Shown here piece after piece: positions 6,339-12,618 of a stretch of 15,528 bases of DNA. The stretch is from VRUE01 sp035557635 (GTDB lineage: Bacteria > Actinomycetota > Thermoleophilia > Solirubrobacterales > 70-9). The number at the start of each line of letters is the position of its first letter. The first letter of the stretch is position 1. A program made the translations under genes and the position numbers. The notes below the pieces were generated by a model. That model was given only the letters and a program-made list of their open reading frames with translations. It was not told the DNA's origin and made no database searches. The stretch spans positions 1 to 15,528 of the forward strand of contig DATMDR010000089.1 in the NCBI GenBank assembly GCA_035557635.1, written 5' to 3'.

Positions 6339-8330
6339 GGCCGATTCAGTGTCGGGGGGCGCGGTCAGGAGGACCCGGCAGGGGGCCTTCTTCAGCACGT
6401 ACTCGGTCGCGGCGCCGATCTCGGCCGGCTTCTTCTCCGCGATCCCGCCGAGGGTGGCGCCGCCGCGGATCTTGGTCGGCGGCTCGGCGCCGACGACGAT
6501 CGCCTCGGCGCCGTTGCGCCGCGCGGCCTCGACGATCCCGGCGCCGACGTCGCGGGCCCGGATCAGCTCGACGCCGATGGCGACGGCCTCGTACTCCCCC
6601 CCCACCTCGCGGGCCCGCTCCAGCGCCCGCTGCGCCTGCTGCTCCTGCTCGGGCGGCAGGTCGCCGTCAAGCGGCTGGCTCAGTGGCACTGCGACCACGT
6701 AGACGAGGTCGAGCCGGGCGTCCTCGACCTGGCCGTCGGACTGCTCCTGCTCGGCGGCGGCAAGCCGGCCCGCGGTCGAGACGATGTCGTCGTCGAGCGC
6801 GCTGCCGAAGACCGGCACGAGGATGCGACGGAAGGCGACCTCGGGCACCTGCTTGGTCAGCGCCCGCTCGCTCACCGTCACCCGCCTGGTCAGGGTCGTG
6901 CCCTCGAAGACCTTGCGGTAGACGACGTAGAAGAGCAGGCCGAAGGCCATCCAGCCGCCGCCGACCCAGCGGGCGGTGTCGTGGTAGGCGAGCACGCTGA
7001 GGAAGGCGAGACCGCTGACCAGGGCGGCGAAGATCGCCGGCGCCGGCAGCCGGGCGCCGCGCCAGTTGAAGTTCCAGCCGACCTTGAAGGGCCGGGGGCG
7101 GTCGGGTTCGGTGACGCGCAGGCGCACGATCGAGAGGTGGGCAATCGTGATCGCCAGGGTGGCGCCGAAGGCGTAGAGGCCGGCGAGCAGCTTCACGTCG
7201 GCGGGGATGACGAGGCCGAGCGCGATCAGGCCGCAGATCGCGATCGCCACGTGCGGCGTCGGGTGGCTCTTGCCGAGCTTGCCGAGCCAGCTCGGGATCT
7301 GGCGGTTGATCGCCAGCGTGTAGATGTGGCGGGAGACGCCGAGCATCGCCGTGCTCGCCGCCCAGACCAAGACGGGGGTGGCGACGAGGGCGACGATCCA
7401 GCGCATCGAGTCCGCCACCCAGGCCGGTTTGTAGGCGGAGACCACGCCGAGCAGCGGCGCCTCGACGAACTCGTTGCCGAGGGCGGTTTCGGGCCCTTGG
7501 GGCCCGGCGACCACCGGCACCGCCATCAGCGCGATCGCGGCCATCCCGGCGTAGACGAGCGGGACGGCGACGACGCCGAGGGTCACGACCCGCCGCAGGT
7601 CCCGCCGCCGTACCTCGATGTCCGGGGCGAGGTCGGAGGCGGCCTCGATCCCGGCGTAGGCGAGCATCGCGATCACGCCGGCGTAGACGACGTCGGTGAA
7701 GTTGGGGTCGGTGAAGAGGTCGAGCTGGTCGGTCAGCCGGTCCGGGTGGAAGACCGCGAGCAGCCCGACCGCGACCACTGCCAGCTGCAGGGCGATGTCG
7801 GCGAGCGCCAGCGTGGCGAGCCATATCTGCCGTCCCTTGCCGGTTATGTTGAGGACGTTGAGGGCGCAGGCGGTGAGGATCACCGCGGCGGCGACGCCGA
7901 TCTCCCAGCCGGGGTCGGCGAGGTCGCCGGAGACCGGCTGCAGGTAGTGCGGGACGGAGATCGCCGCCAGGGCGAGGACGATCAGGTAGTCGATCAGGAT
8001 CGCCCAGCCGGCGATGAAGGCGATCAGCTCGTTGAAGGCGTGGCGGGCGAAGCTGGAGGAGCCGCCGCGCTCACGGAGCATCGCGCCGCCCTCGACGTAG
8101 GTGAGCGCGGTGAGGCCGAAGAGCAGCCCGGCGGCGAGGAAGATCAGCGGCGTGAGGCCGAGCCCGCGGTCGGCGACGACCCCGAGCGCGAAGTAGATCG
8201 AGAACCCGATCGAGGAGTAGACGGCGGCAAAGAGCCAGGGCACGCCGAGCCCGCGGCGCAGCAGCGGCGAGGGGCGCATGGGCGGGCGCCGCGGCTGCTC
8301 AAGCGGGCGTGGCTGCTCCGGAGCGCTCAC
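6336..8330 (-). CDS. APC-superfamily permease fused to a USP domain (copy 1)
   Basis: This 664-aa protein has a 12-helix APC transporter core (residues ~30-475). It includes the conserved helix-1 region VYSSIGFSIYFALG (38-51) and GGSSSFARHAFNEL (89-102), which is shared with the second permease. A C-terminal cytoplasmic universal-stress-protein-like domain follows (~500-656), starting FRRILVPVFG and containing IVVGAEPP and ending PCRVLLT. The APC-plus-USP layout is also seen in the K+ importer KimA and in actinobacterial permeases beside TrkA pairs (Rv2690c next to ceoB/ceoC). The substrate is therefore either a cation such as K+ or an amino acid; context favours K+ but does not prove it. The GTG start at 8330 overlaps the TAG stop of the preceding small gene by one base. 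An internal ATG at 8279 has no ribosome binding site and is less likely. Confidence 0.9.
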   Translation of the reverse strand: MSAPEQPRPLEQPRRPPMRPSPLLRRGLGVPWLFAAVYSSIGFSIYFALGVVADRGLGLTPLIFLAAGLLFGLTALTYVEGGAMLRERGGSSSFARHAFNELIAFIAGWAILIDYLIVLALAAISVPHYLQPVSGDLADPGWEIGVAAAVILTACALNVLNITGKGRQIWLATLALADIALQLAVVAVGLLAVFHPDRLTDQLDLFTDPNFTDVVYAGVIAMLAYAGIEAASDLAPDIEVRRRDLRRVVTLGVVAVPLVYAGMAAIALMAVPVVAGPQGPETALGNEFVEAPLLGVVSAYKPAWVADSMRWIVALVATPVLVWAASTAMLGVSRHIYTLAINRQIPSWLGKLGKSHPTPHVAIAICGLIALGLVIPADVKLLAGLYAFGATLAITIAHLSIVRLRVTEPDRPRPFKVGWNFNWRGARLPAPAIFAALVSGLAFLSVLAYHDTARWVGGGWMAFGLLFYVVYRKVFEGTTLTRRVTVSERALTKQVPEVAFRRILVPVFGSALDDDIVSTAGRLAAAEQEQSDGQVEDARLDLVYVVAVPLSQPLDGDLPPEQEQQAQRALERAREVGGEYEAVAIGVELIRARDVGAGIVEAARRNGAEAIVVGAEPPTKIRGGATLGGIAEKKPAEIGAATEYVLKKAPCRVLLTAPPDTESA

Positions 8331-8521
8331 TAGCTCATCCGCGCCGAGACCCAGAGGCGGCCGGCGCCGACCGCGACGAAGGCGACGCCGAGCAGCGTCC
8401 CGACCGAGAGCGGCCCGCCGCCATTGGCCAGCGTGATCGCGAGGATCACCAGCCCGATGGCGAGGAAGGCGAAGGAGAGGGCACGGACGGAGCCGCGATA
8501 GATCCGCTCAGGAGTGGCCAT
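8330..8521 (-). CDS. Small two-helix membrane protein (63 aa)
   Basis: The predicted 63-aa protein has two hydrophobic helices: ALSFAFLAIGLVILAITL (about residues 14-31) and VGTLLGVAFVAVGAGRLW (~40-57), joined by a Gly-rich turn. It is probably an integral membrane protein of unknown function. I choose the ATG at 8521 (N-terminus MATPERIYRG) over the longer frame to 8638. The longer version would run through the terminator hairpin and lacks a ribosome binding site, while TAGAAT lies 7 nt before 8521. Its TAG stop overlaps the GTG of the APC-USP permease, so the two are probably translationally coupled, and it may be an accessory subunit of that permease. Confidence 0.75.
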   Translation of the reverse strand: MATPERIYRGSVRALSFAFLAIGLVILAITLANGGGPLSVGTLLGVAFVAVGAGRLWVSARMS

Positions 8522-8528
8522 CGCGGCG

Positions 8529-8534
8529 ATTCTA
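8529..8534 (-). promoter_or_regulatory. Candidate -10 box of a leaderless promoter for the permease operon
   Basis: TAGAAT on the minus strand lies 7 nt before the ATG at 8521, inside CGGCCTAGAATC. That context matches the CGGCCTAGTATC before the RCK gene at 6325. The gap implies a transcript beginning at the start codon, and there is no Shine-Dalgarno sequence. No good -35 box is visible. Confidence 0.5.
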
Positions 8535-8563
8535 GGCCGCACGGACACGGACAAGAGCGCCGA

Positions 8564-8602
8564 AACGCCAAAGCTCCGGCGCGACGCGCCGGAGCTGGCG
8601 TT
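8564..8602 (-). terminator. Hairpin after small ORF A, probable terminator
   Basis: GCGCCGGAGC/GCTCCGGCGC forms a 10-bp GC-rich stem closed by a 3-nt loop. It is extended by TGGCGTT/AACGCCA across an AA bulge. It begins 10 nt after the TAA of the 22-codon ORF on the minus strand and would separate module A from the permease operon promoter. There is no strong T-run. Confidence 0.6.
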
Positions 8603-8612
8603 GCCGATCGGG

Positions 8613-8681
8613 TTACCCGAGCAGTAGGCGGATTGCATGCACCAGATTGGTCAGTGCTTGCAAGAGGGAAACCGATTTCAT
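8613..8681 (-). CDS. Small ORF A, 22-aa hydrophobic peptide with strong ribosome binding site
   Basis: An ATG at 8681 follows AAGGAGG (8687-8693) at a 5-nt spacing, the best Shine-Dalgarno in the window. The reading frame runs 22 codons to TAA. The peptide begins MKSVSLLQAL and ends IRLLLG, so it is hydrophobic or amphipathic with two basic residues, a size fit for a membrane peptide or a leader peptide. Without gaps it aligns with small ORF B (9129-9194): M1, V4, A9, L10, L13 and I17 are identical and S/T3, L/V6, L/I7 and V/I14 are similar. A hairpin terminator follows. Each copy sits at the same place in a duplicated leader module. Translation and function are unproven; I know of no named family. 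Confidence 0.6.
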   Translation of the reverse strand: MKSVSLLQALTNLVHAIRLLLG

Positions 8682-9047
8682 TGGTTCCTCCTTGATAGAG
8701 GTGGTCGCCCGGGCAGGCATCCGCGCGCCGTTTTCGCCCCTCCGAAGCGGGGGGCGGAGTTGGCAAGCATTTTTGGGATGCTCAAGTGGGTGGCAACGAG
8801 AGCAAGGGGGAGCCGATGGAGCGGTTGAGCGATTTCAGGCTCTGACGAAGCTCAGCTTGCAATCCGCCTGTTTCGAGTAACCCTCGAATCGGAAAGGCCA
8901 GTTACGCGCGCGGCTTAAGCCGCTGAAGCGGTGAAAGCCGTCAAACCCGAGGGCGGCTAGTGCGAAGAGGCCGAGAACTCTTAGTTATCCCTAACTGGTC
9001 CTCGTACCCTTTCCTCTTAACTCTTTTTCCCTCTTGGTAGTGGTTAG
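8682..9047 (-). ncRNA. Candidate structured leader RNA, module A
   Basis: This non-coding leader of small ORF A is a diverged copy of 9195-9604. Shared blocks appear in the same order: CTAACCACTAC (9037-9047 region), a purine-rich tract (9007-9035), a 32-nt block at 8908-8939 with a single mismatch to copy B, TTGAGCATCCC (8775-8785), GGGGCGAAA (8732-8740) and CGGATGCCTG (8714-8723). GCATCC can pair with GGATGC to close a helix. Inside it, CGCCCC pairs with GGGGCG. The 32-nt block folds as GGCTT/AAGCC around CCGC-TTCA-GCGG. I could not match it to a known riboswitch class. Confidence 0.6.
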
Positions 9048-9077
9048 GTAGCTACGCCAGCAAGCACGATCTCGGTT

Positions 9078-9117
9078 GACAAACAGCGTTTAGCCCGGCG
9101 CGTGCCGGGCTAAACGC
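9078..9117 (-). terminator. Strong hairpin terminator after small ORF B
   Basis: Perfect 14-bp arms GCGTTTAGCCCGGC (9086-9099) and 9104-9117 with a 4-nt loop are followed on the minus strand by the T-rich TGTTTGTC. The structure lies 11 nt after the TAG of small ORF B and separates module B from module A. Confidence 0.85.
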
Positions 9118-9128
9118 CCCGAGCGAGG

Positions 9129-9194
9129 CTAGCGACGCCGGTCGATAACCAGGATGAGGATTATCAGGGCGAGTATTACTAGGACTGTCTCCAT
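9129..9194 (-). CDS. Small ORF B, 21-aa single-helix membrane peptide
   Basis: An ATG at 9194 is preceded by GAGAAAGG at 7 nt spacing and runs 21 codons to TAG. The peptide begins METVLVILAL, continues as an unbroken run of Ile/Leu/Val, and ends VIDRRR. It is a typical one-helix membrane peptide with a basic cytoplasmic end by the positive-inside rule. It recalls KdpF-like transporter-associated peptides in size and topology but lacks the KdpF RPERF-type ending. It is the positional and sequence counterpart of small ORF A. A strong terminator follows immediately, so the RNA unit is leader, peptide, terminator. A role as a small subunit of the flanking permeases is inference. Confidence 0.65.
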   Translation of the reverse strand: METVLVILALIILILVIDRRR

Positions 9195-9589
9195 CTTGGA
9201 GCCTTTCTCTTAGATTGCCCCGACAGGCATCCGCTGGTCGTCTTTCGCCCCCTGCGAGTGGCTTTTGGTGGTTTGGCTCCCTCGGCCCGAGCCTTGGTCT
9301 CGTGCATGGGGGCGCAAGGCGGCGAGCTTCGGGATGCTCAAAAAGAGAAAGTCAAGAAAGGCGGAGATAGGAGATCGGACTCGGAGGCGAGATGACGCGA
9401 AAAGAGAGGCTAGTCAAGCTTTTAGGCAGTTTGTTTTCTATATCTCGCCCAATGGCGAATGCGGAGCGCGGCTTGAGCCGCTGAAGCGGTGAAAGCCATC
9501 ACAACCAAGGCGGCAAGAGAGAAGAGACCGAAATTCCTTATCTATCTCCAACTGTCTTTCCTCTTCACTCTTCCTCTTACTCTTTCCTC
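9195..9589 (-). ncRNA. Candidate structured leader RNA, module B
   Basis: This leader directly follows the stop of the second permease and precedes small ORF B. It shares the ordered blocks of module A: the purine-rich tract (9556-9590), the 32-nt block at 9466-9497, TTGAGCATCCC (9331-9341), GGGGCGAAA (9243-9251) and CGGATGCCTG (9224-9233). The same GCATCC/GGATGC and CGCCCC/GGGGCG pairings can form, here enclosing an additional GGCTC...GAGCC hairpin. The conserved blocks end ~30 nt before the ATG in both copies, the usual place of an expression platform. It may be read as the permease 3' UTR or from its own promoter, which I could not identify. Confidence 0.6.
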
Positions 9590-11485
9590 TCATGTAGTGG
9601 TTAGAGCTGTAGCTTCGGCCTGGACGGGTGGATCGGAGACGACGATGACGCGGCACGGGCGCTCGCTCAGCACCGTCTGGAGCGTCTTGTCGTAGATCGG
9701 CTTGCCGTTGCGGTAGCGCAGGCCGACGACTACGGCGGCAGCATCGATCATCTTCGCCTCGTCGGAGATCGAGTAGCCGGCCTGGCCGGGCCTGACCCGC
9801 TCGACGTGGCCGGTCACCCGCTGGCCGCCGATCAGCCTCGCCTGCTCGACCTTGCCCTGTGCCTCGGCTTCCTGCTCGGACAGCTCGGCGTCGAGCGGCA
9901 GGTGGGTCGGCACGGTGAGCATCGAGTGGACGTGAACGCCGCGGCGTCGGCGCGCGGCGAGCTTGACCGCGGTGGCAACCATCTCCTCGGAGAACGATCC
10001 GTCGTCCTCGAAGCCGACCAGGACGCTGCGGTACTCGATCTCTTCCACCCCGAGCGGCTCGGGTGTCACGACCTTGACGGTCTGCCGCAGGCCGAGGCCC
10101 TGGCTGCGCCTGTAGAGCACGTAGATCGCCAGCCCGACGGCCATCCAAGCGGAGCCAATGAACAGGGTGCGGGTGTTGAGCGCCATAACCACGACCCATG
10201 CGGCGAAGGTGCCGAGCCCACCGAAGACCGCGGTGAGAGGCAGGTCGACCCCGAAGACACGCAGGTTGAGGGGGGGCTTGTAGGTCCGCTCCTCGGCATC
10301 CGGGCGGAGCTGGCGGAGGCGGATCACGGAGACGTGGGCGACGGTGAAGGAGAGCATCGCGCCGAACGCGTACATCGTCGCCAGCAGCTCCGTCTCGCCG
10401 GGCAGGAGGGCGATCGCGGAGATGACGCCGAAGAGGAGGATCGCCACGTAGGGCGTCTTGAAGCGCGGGTGTATAGCCCGGATCGCCTCCGGCAGCTGCC
10501 GGTACTGGCCCATCGAGAAGGCGATCCGCGAGAGGCCGATCAGCCCGGCGTTGGTCGCGATCACGAGGATCACCGCCGCGAGCACGCCGACGTAGATCCG
10601 CATCGCGTCGGCCACCGCGTCGGAGAGGCCGAGGTTGTCGACGATCCCCAGCATCGGGTTCTCGGCGTAGGTCGTGGCCAGAGCGGTCGTGTACTCGCCA
10701 CCCTGCTCGGTCACTGGCATTGCCGAAAGGGCGACGACCGGGATCAACAGGAAGAGGACGAGCACCGCCGTCACCACGAGTCCCACGGCCCTCGGCACGG
10801 TGCGGGACGTGTCGCGCGCCTCCTCCGACATGTTGGAGAGGGTCTCGATCCCGGTGTAGGCGATCATCCCGACCGCGATCGCCAGCGCGAAGTTGCCCCA
10901 GCTCGGCGCGACCCCCAGCTCGACGTTGCTGACCAGGATCTCCGGGCTGAGCACGAGGGCGATGCCGATCGCGACGACGACGATCTGTGTCATCAGGTCG
11001 GCGATCGCCAGCACGATGTTGAGCCGGGCCGACTCGCGGCTGCCGATCACGTTGACGCCGATCAGCAGGGCGATGAGCACGATCCCGACGACGACGTCGG
11101 CGGGGTTGCGTTCCAGCGGCTCCCAGAAGACGGCCAGATAGTGGGGCACGAAGAAGGCAGAGATCGCGACCGTGATCACGTAGTTGAGGACCTGCCCCCA
11201 GGCGGCGAAGAAGCTGAGCAGCTCGTCGAAGGCGTGGCGGGCGAAGCTCGAGGAGCCACCCGCCTCCGGGTAAAGCACCGTCGCCTCGGCGTAGGTGGCC
11301 GCGGTGCAGACGAAGATCAGGCCGGAGATCAGGAAGACGACCGGCGTCATCCCCAGGGCGAAGACCGCGACCACGCCCAGCGCGTAGTAGATCGACGAGC
11401 CTACGTTCCCGTAGGCAGTCGAGAACAGCGCCCCGACGCCATGAACCCGTCGCAGGGTCTCCTCACGTGGATGTCTCTCGGCCAT
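9590..11485 (-). CDS. APC-superfamily permease fused to a USP domain (copy 2)
   Basis: This 631-aa paralog of the 6336-8330 permease has an APC core from ~15 to 455, with STAYGNVGSSIYYALG (22-37) in helix 1 and GGSSSFARHAFDELLSFFAAW (76-96). A C-terminal USP-like domain covers ~483-620 (YRSVLVGFEDD, AVVVGLRYRNG, PCRVIVV). In the USP part the nucleotide-binding Gly pattern is incomplete, so ATP binding is uncertain. It is a plasma-membrane transporter for an amino acid or cation. It is not next to RCK genes; leader module B and then module A separate it from the operon that has them. The ATG at 11485 has no Shine-Dalgarno but has TATATT 11 nt upstream, so the mRNA is probably nearly leaderless. 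It ends AEATALTTT at the start of module B. Confidence 0.9.
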   Translation of the reverse strand: MAERHPREETLRRVHGVGALFSTAYGNVGSSIYYALGVVAVFALGMTPVVFLISGLIFVCTAATYAEATVLYPEAGGSSSFARHAFDELLSFFAAWGQVLNYVITVAISAFFVPHYLAVFWEPLERNPADVVVGIVLIALLIGVNVIGSRESARLNIVLAIADLMTQIVVVAIGIALVLSPEILVSNVELGVAPSWGNFALAIAVGMIAYTGIETLSNMSEEARDTSRTVPRAVGLVVTAVLVLFLLIPVVALSAMPVTEQGGEYTTALATTYAENPMLGIVDNLGLSDAVADAMRIYVGVLAAVILVIATNAGLIGLSRIAFSMGQYRQLPEAIRAIHPRFKTPYVAILLFGVISAIALLPGETELLATMYAFGAMLSFTVAHVSVIRLRQLRPDAEERTYKPPLNLRVFGVDLPLTAVFGGLGTFAAWVVVMALNTRTLFIGSAWMAVGLAIYVLYRRSQGLGLRQTVKVVTPEPLGVEEIEYRSVLVGFEDDGSFSEEMVATAVKLAARRRRGVHVHSMLTVPTHLPLDAELSEQEAEAQGKVEQARLIGGQRVTGHVERVRPGQAGYSISDEAKMIDAAAVVVGLRYRNGKPIYDKTLQTVLSERPCRVIVVSDPPVQAEATALTTT

Positions 11486-11496
11486 GCGTCAGGCCG

Positions 11497-11527
11497 AATA
11501 TAGGGACGCCGCTCCCTGGTTGCTCAA
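11497..11527 (-). promoter_or_regulatory. Candidate promoter of permease copy 2
   Basis: On the minus strand TTGAGC (11522-11527) is followed after 18-19 nt by CTATATT (11497-11503). Transcription would start ~4 nt before the ATG at 11485, giving a very short leader. The -35 box overlaps the T-tract of the upstream terminator. Confidence 0.5.
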
Positions 11528-11561
11528 AAAGCGAGCGCCGGGACGAGATCCCGGCGCTCGC
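11526..11561 (-). terminator. Rho-independent terminator of the 11586-12494 gene
   Basis: Perfect 13-bp arms GCGAGCGCCGGGA (11531-11543) and 11549-11561 with a 5-nt loop are followed on the minus strand by TTTTT (11530-11526). It lies 24 nt after the stop of the secreted-protein gene. This is a textbook intrinsic terminator. Confidence 0.93.
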
Positions 11562-11585
11562 GATTCGACGTCTCAGATGCTGCGC

Positions 11586-12494
11586 TTACGGATTTTCGGC
11601 GTCGTTTTTGTTCAGTGCAAACGCGGTGGTCGTATGGATCGTGTTTTTCAGGATCGCCGTGTTGGTTCCAGCCGGTGAGGGCAGGCCGGAAGACGCGTTC
11701 ACGATCGGATCGAGGAGGAACGAGAAGAGTCCTCCGCATCCTTTCGCCGCGGGCGCTGCCCACGCGTTGTCGACCAGTACTGCTCCATCAAGACGCAGAA
11801 CGCGTCCTCCTTCGATGAAGGTGACCTGGCCGCCATTGCCGGTGATCGGTTTGTTCGGCGGTGGCGGGCTGGTGGTATCCGCCCGCAGATTCCACACAAT
11901 CGGATTGGTGCTGGAGCCCACGTAACAGTTATCCCCCAGGAGCGGGTTTTCCAGCTTGACCTTGAGCGGCATTTTCAGCGTGACCCCTTCTCCGAGGGCC
12001 AGGGCGAGTTCGTTGACCTTTACGGCACTTGCACCTTGAGCCAGTTCCAGTGTGGAATTGACTCCAGTGAGACCGTTTTCGAAGGTGAATTCACACGCCG
12101 CCCGCAGAATGAAATTGCTGATTTCGTTGCATTTCACGAGTCCAGCAAGCCCGCCAGGGATTTTCTGCGGAGCTTTGGTGAGCGTTTGGCCATTTTTCGC
12201 CGCGACAAGCGACGAGAAACCTGCTTCTGGACCTTCTTCCGCCGGTTCCGCATAGCCACCCTGAAGCGTGGCTGGGTTGGTGATGGGCACAGTCTTGCTG
12301 CCCATCACGACTTCGCCACCGGTCGTGACGGAGTGCAGGCACCTTTCGACTCCAGGAGTCGTGTAGGGGCACTGCGCGAATCTCGTGAACTCGCCCGTGA
12401 GTTTCGCTGAAGCGCTTCCTGCTAGAGAGAGACTGGCGACTGCCATGGCCAACATGGCCACGCTCACCATCCCCCGTCTGCTAATTCGTTTCAT
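11586..12494 (-). CDS. Secreted protein of unknown function, paralog 1
   Basis: This 302-aa protein has a Sec signal peptide (Lys/Arg start, hydrophobic stretch AMLAMAVASLSLAG, cleavage predicted after SASA before KLTGEF). The mature part has Cys in FAQCPY, ERCLH, VKCNE, AACEF, DNCYVG and KGCGG, so disulfides are likely. It is rich in short beta-type stretches, with a PPPPNKPITG proline segment. It is clearly related to the next gene along its length: both have KLTGEF, NPATLQGGY or close variants, ENGLTGVNSTLE, ENPLLG, GGQVTFIEGG and TIHTTTAFALNKN. The family is known to me only as hypothetical. AAGGAG lies 6 nt before ATG 12494. Function is unknown; probably extracellular or cell-surface. 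It has its own terminator. Confidence 0.85.
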   Translation of the reverse strand: MKRISRRGMVSVAMLAMAVASLSLAGSASAKLTGEFTRFAQCPYTTPGVERCLHSVTTGGEVVMGSKTVPITNPATLQGGYAEPAEEGPEAGFSSLVAAKNGQTLTKAPQKIPGGLAGLVKCNEISNFILRAACEFTFENGLTGVNSTLELAQGASAVKVNELALALGEGVTLKMPLKVKLENPLLGDNCYVGSSTNPIVWNLRADTTSPPPPNKPITGNGGQVTFIEGGRVLRLDGAVLVDNAWAAPAAKGCGGLFSFLLDPIVNASSGLPSPAGTNTAILKNTIHTTTAFALNKNDAENP

Positions 12495-12567
12495 CTCCCG
12501 CTCCTTACTTATTTGGTGTTGTCCTTAGAGACAATTTGCTTTTTAGAAAGTTTTGTGCGCACAATCG

Positions 12568-12601
12568 CGAGCCCGAGCATCGTCGTCGATGCTCGGGCTC
12601 G
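12568..12601 (-). terminator. Hairpin terminator of the 12619-13533 gene
   Basis: Perfect 15-bp arms CGAGCCCGAGCATCG (12568-12582) and 12587-12601 enclose a 4-nt loop, 17 nt after the gene's stop on the minus strand. No direct T-run follows, though the downstream sequence is AT-rich. It separates the two tandem paralogs, which may therefore be transcribed independently. Confidence 0.8.
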
Positions 12602-12618
12602 TCCGCAAGTACCAGCTG

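Larger units (their letters stand above)
8564..9604 (-). repeat. Tandem duplication of leader / small ORF / hairpin module
   Basis: Two ~480-525-nt units, 9604-9078 (B) and 9047-8564 (A), share block order, spacing and a terminal hairpin but differ in the intervening sequence. The shared sequence starts inside the last codons of the second permease: AGCTAC and CTAACCACTAC occur in both units. This suggests the duplication breakpoint was in the permease 3' end and that unit A carries a fossil of it. Confidence 0.65.

Noticed and set aside
6192..8333. Long plus-strand open frame (713 codons) opposite the permease gene
   Set aside because: It is a high-GC antisense shadow: Arg/Asp/Gly/Glu-rich with no domain, while the minus strand encodes a clear APC-USP protein.
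8522..8638. Longer start for the 63-aa membrane protein
   Set aside because: It would translate through the hairpin at 8564-8602 and has no ribosome binding site; the -10 box at 8529-8534 supports the ATG at 8521.
8647..8880. Plus-strand ORFs at 8647-8880 and 9265-9492 as genes
   Set aside because: They overlie the conserved RNA blocks on the opposite strand, and their translations are not alike in corresponding parts, so conservation is at the nucleotide level.
8682..9589. Known riboswitch classes (c-di-AMP ydaO, cobalamin, TPP, FMN, M-box, c-di-GMP)
   Set aside because: The hallmark strings of these classes as I know them are not found in either strand of the leaders. A covariance-model search would settle it.
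9806..11503. Long plus-strand open frame (565 codons) opposite permease copy 2
   Set aside because: Same reason: low-information acidic/His-rich translation opposite a convincing membrane transporter.
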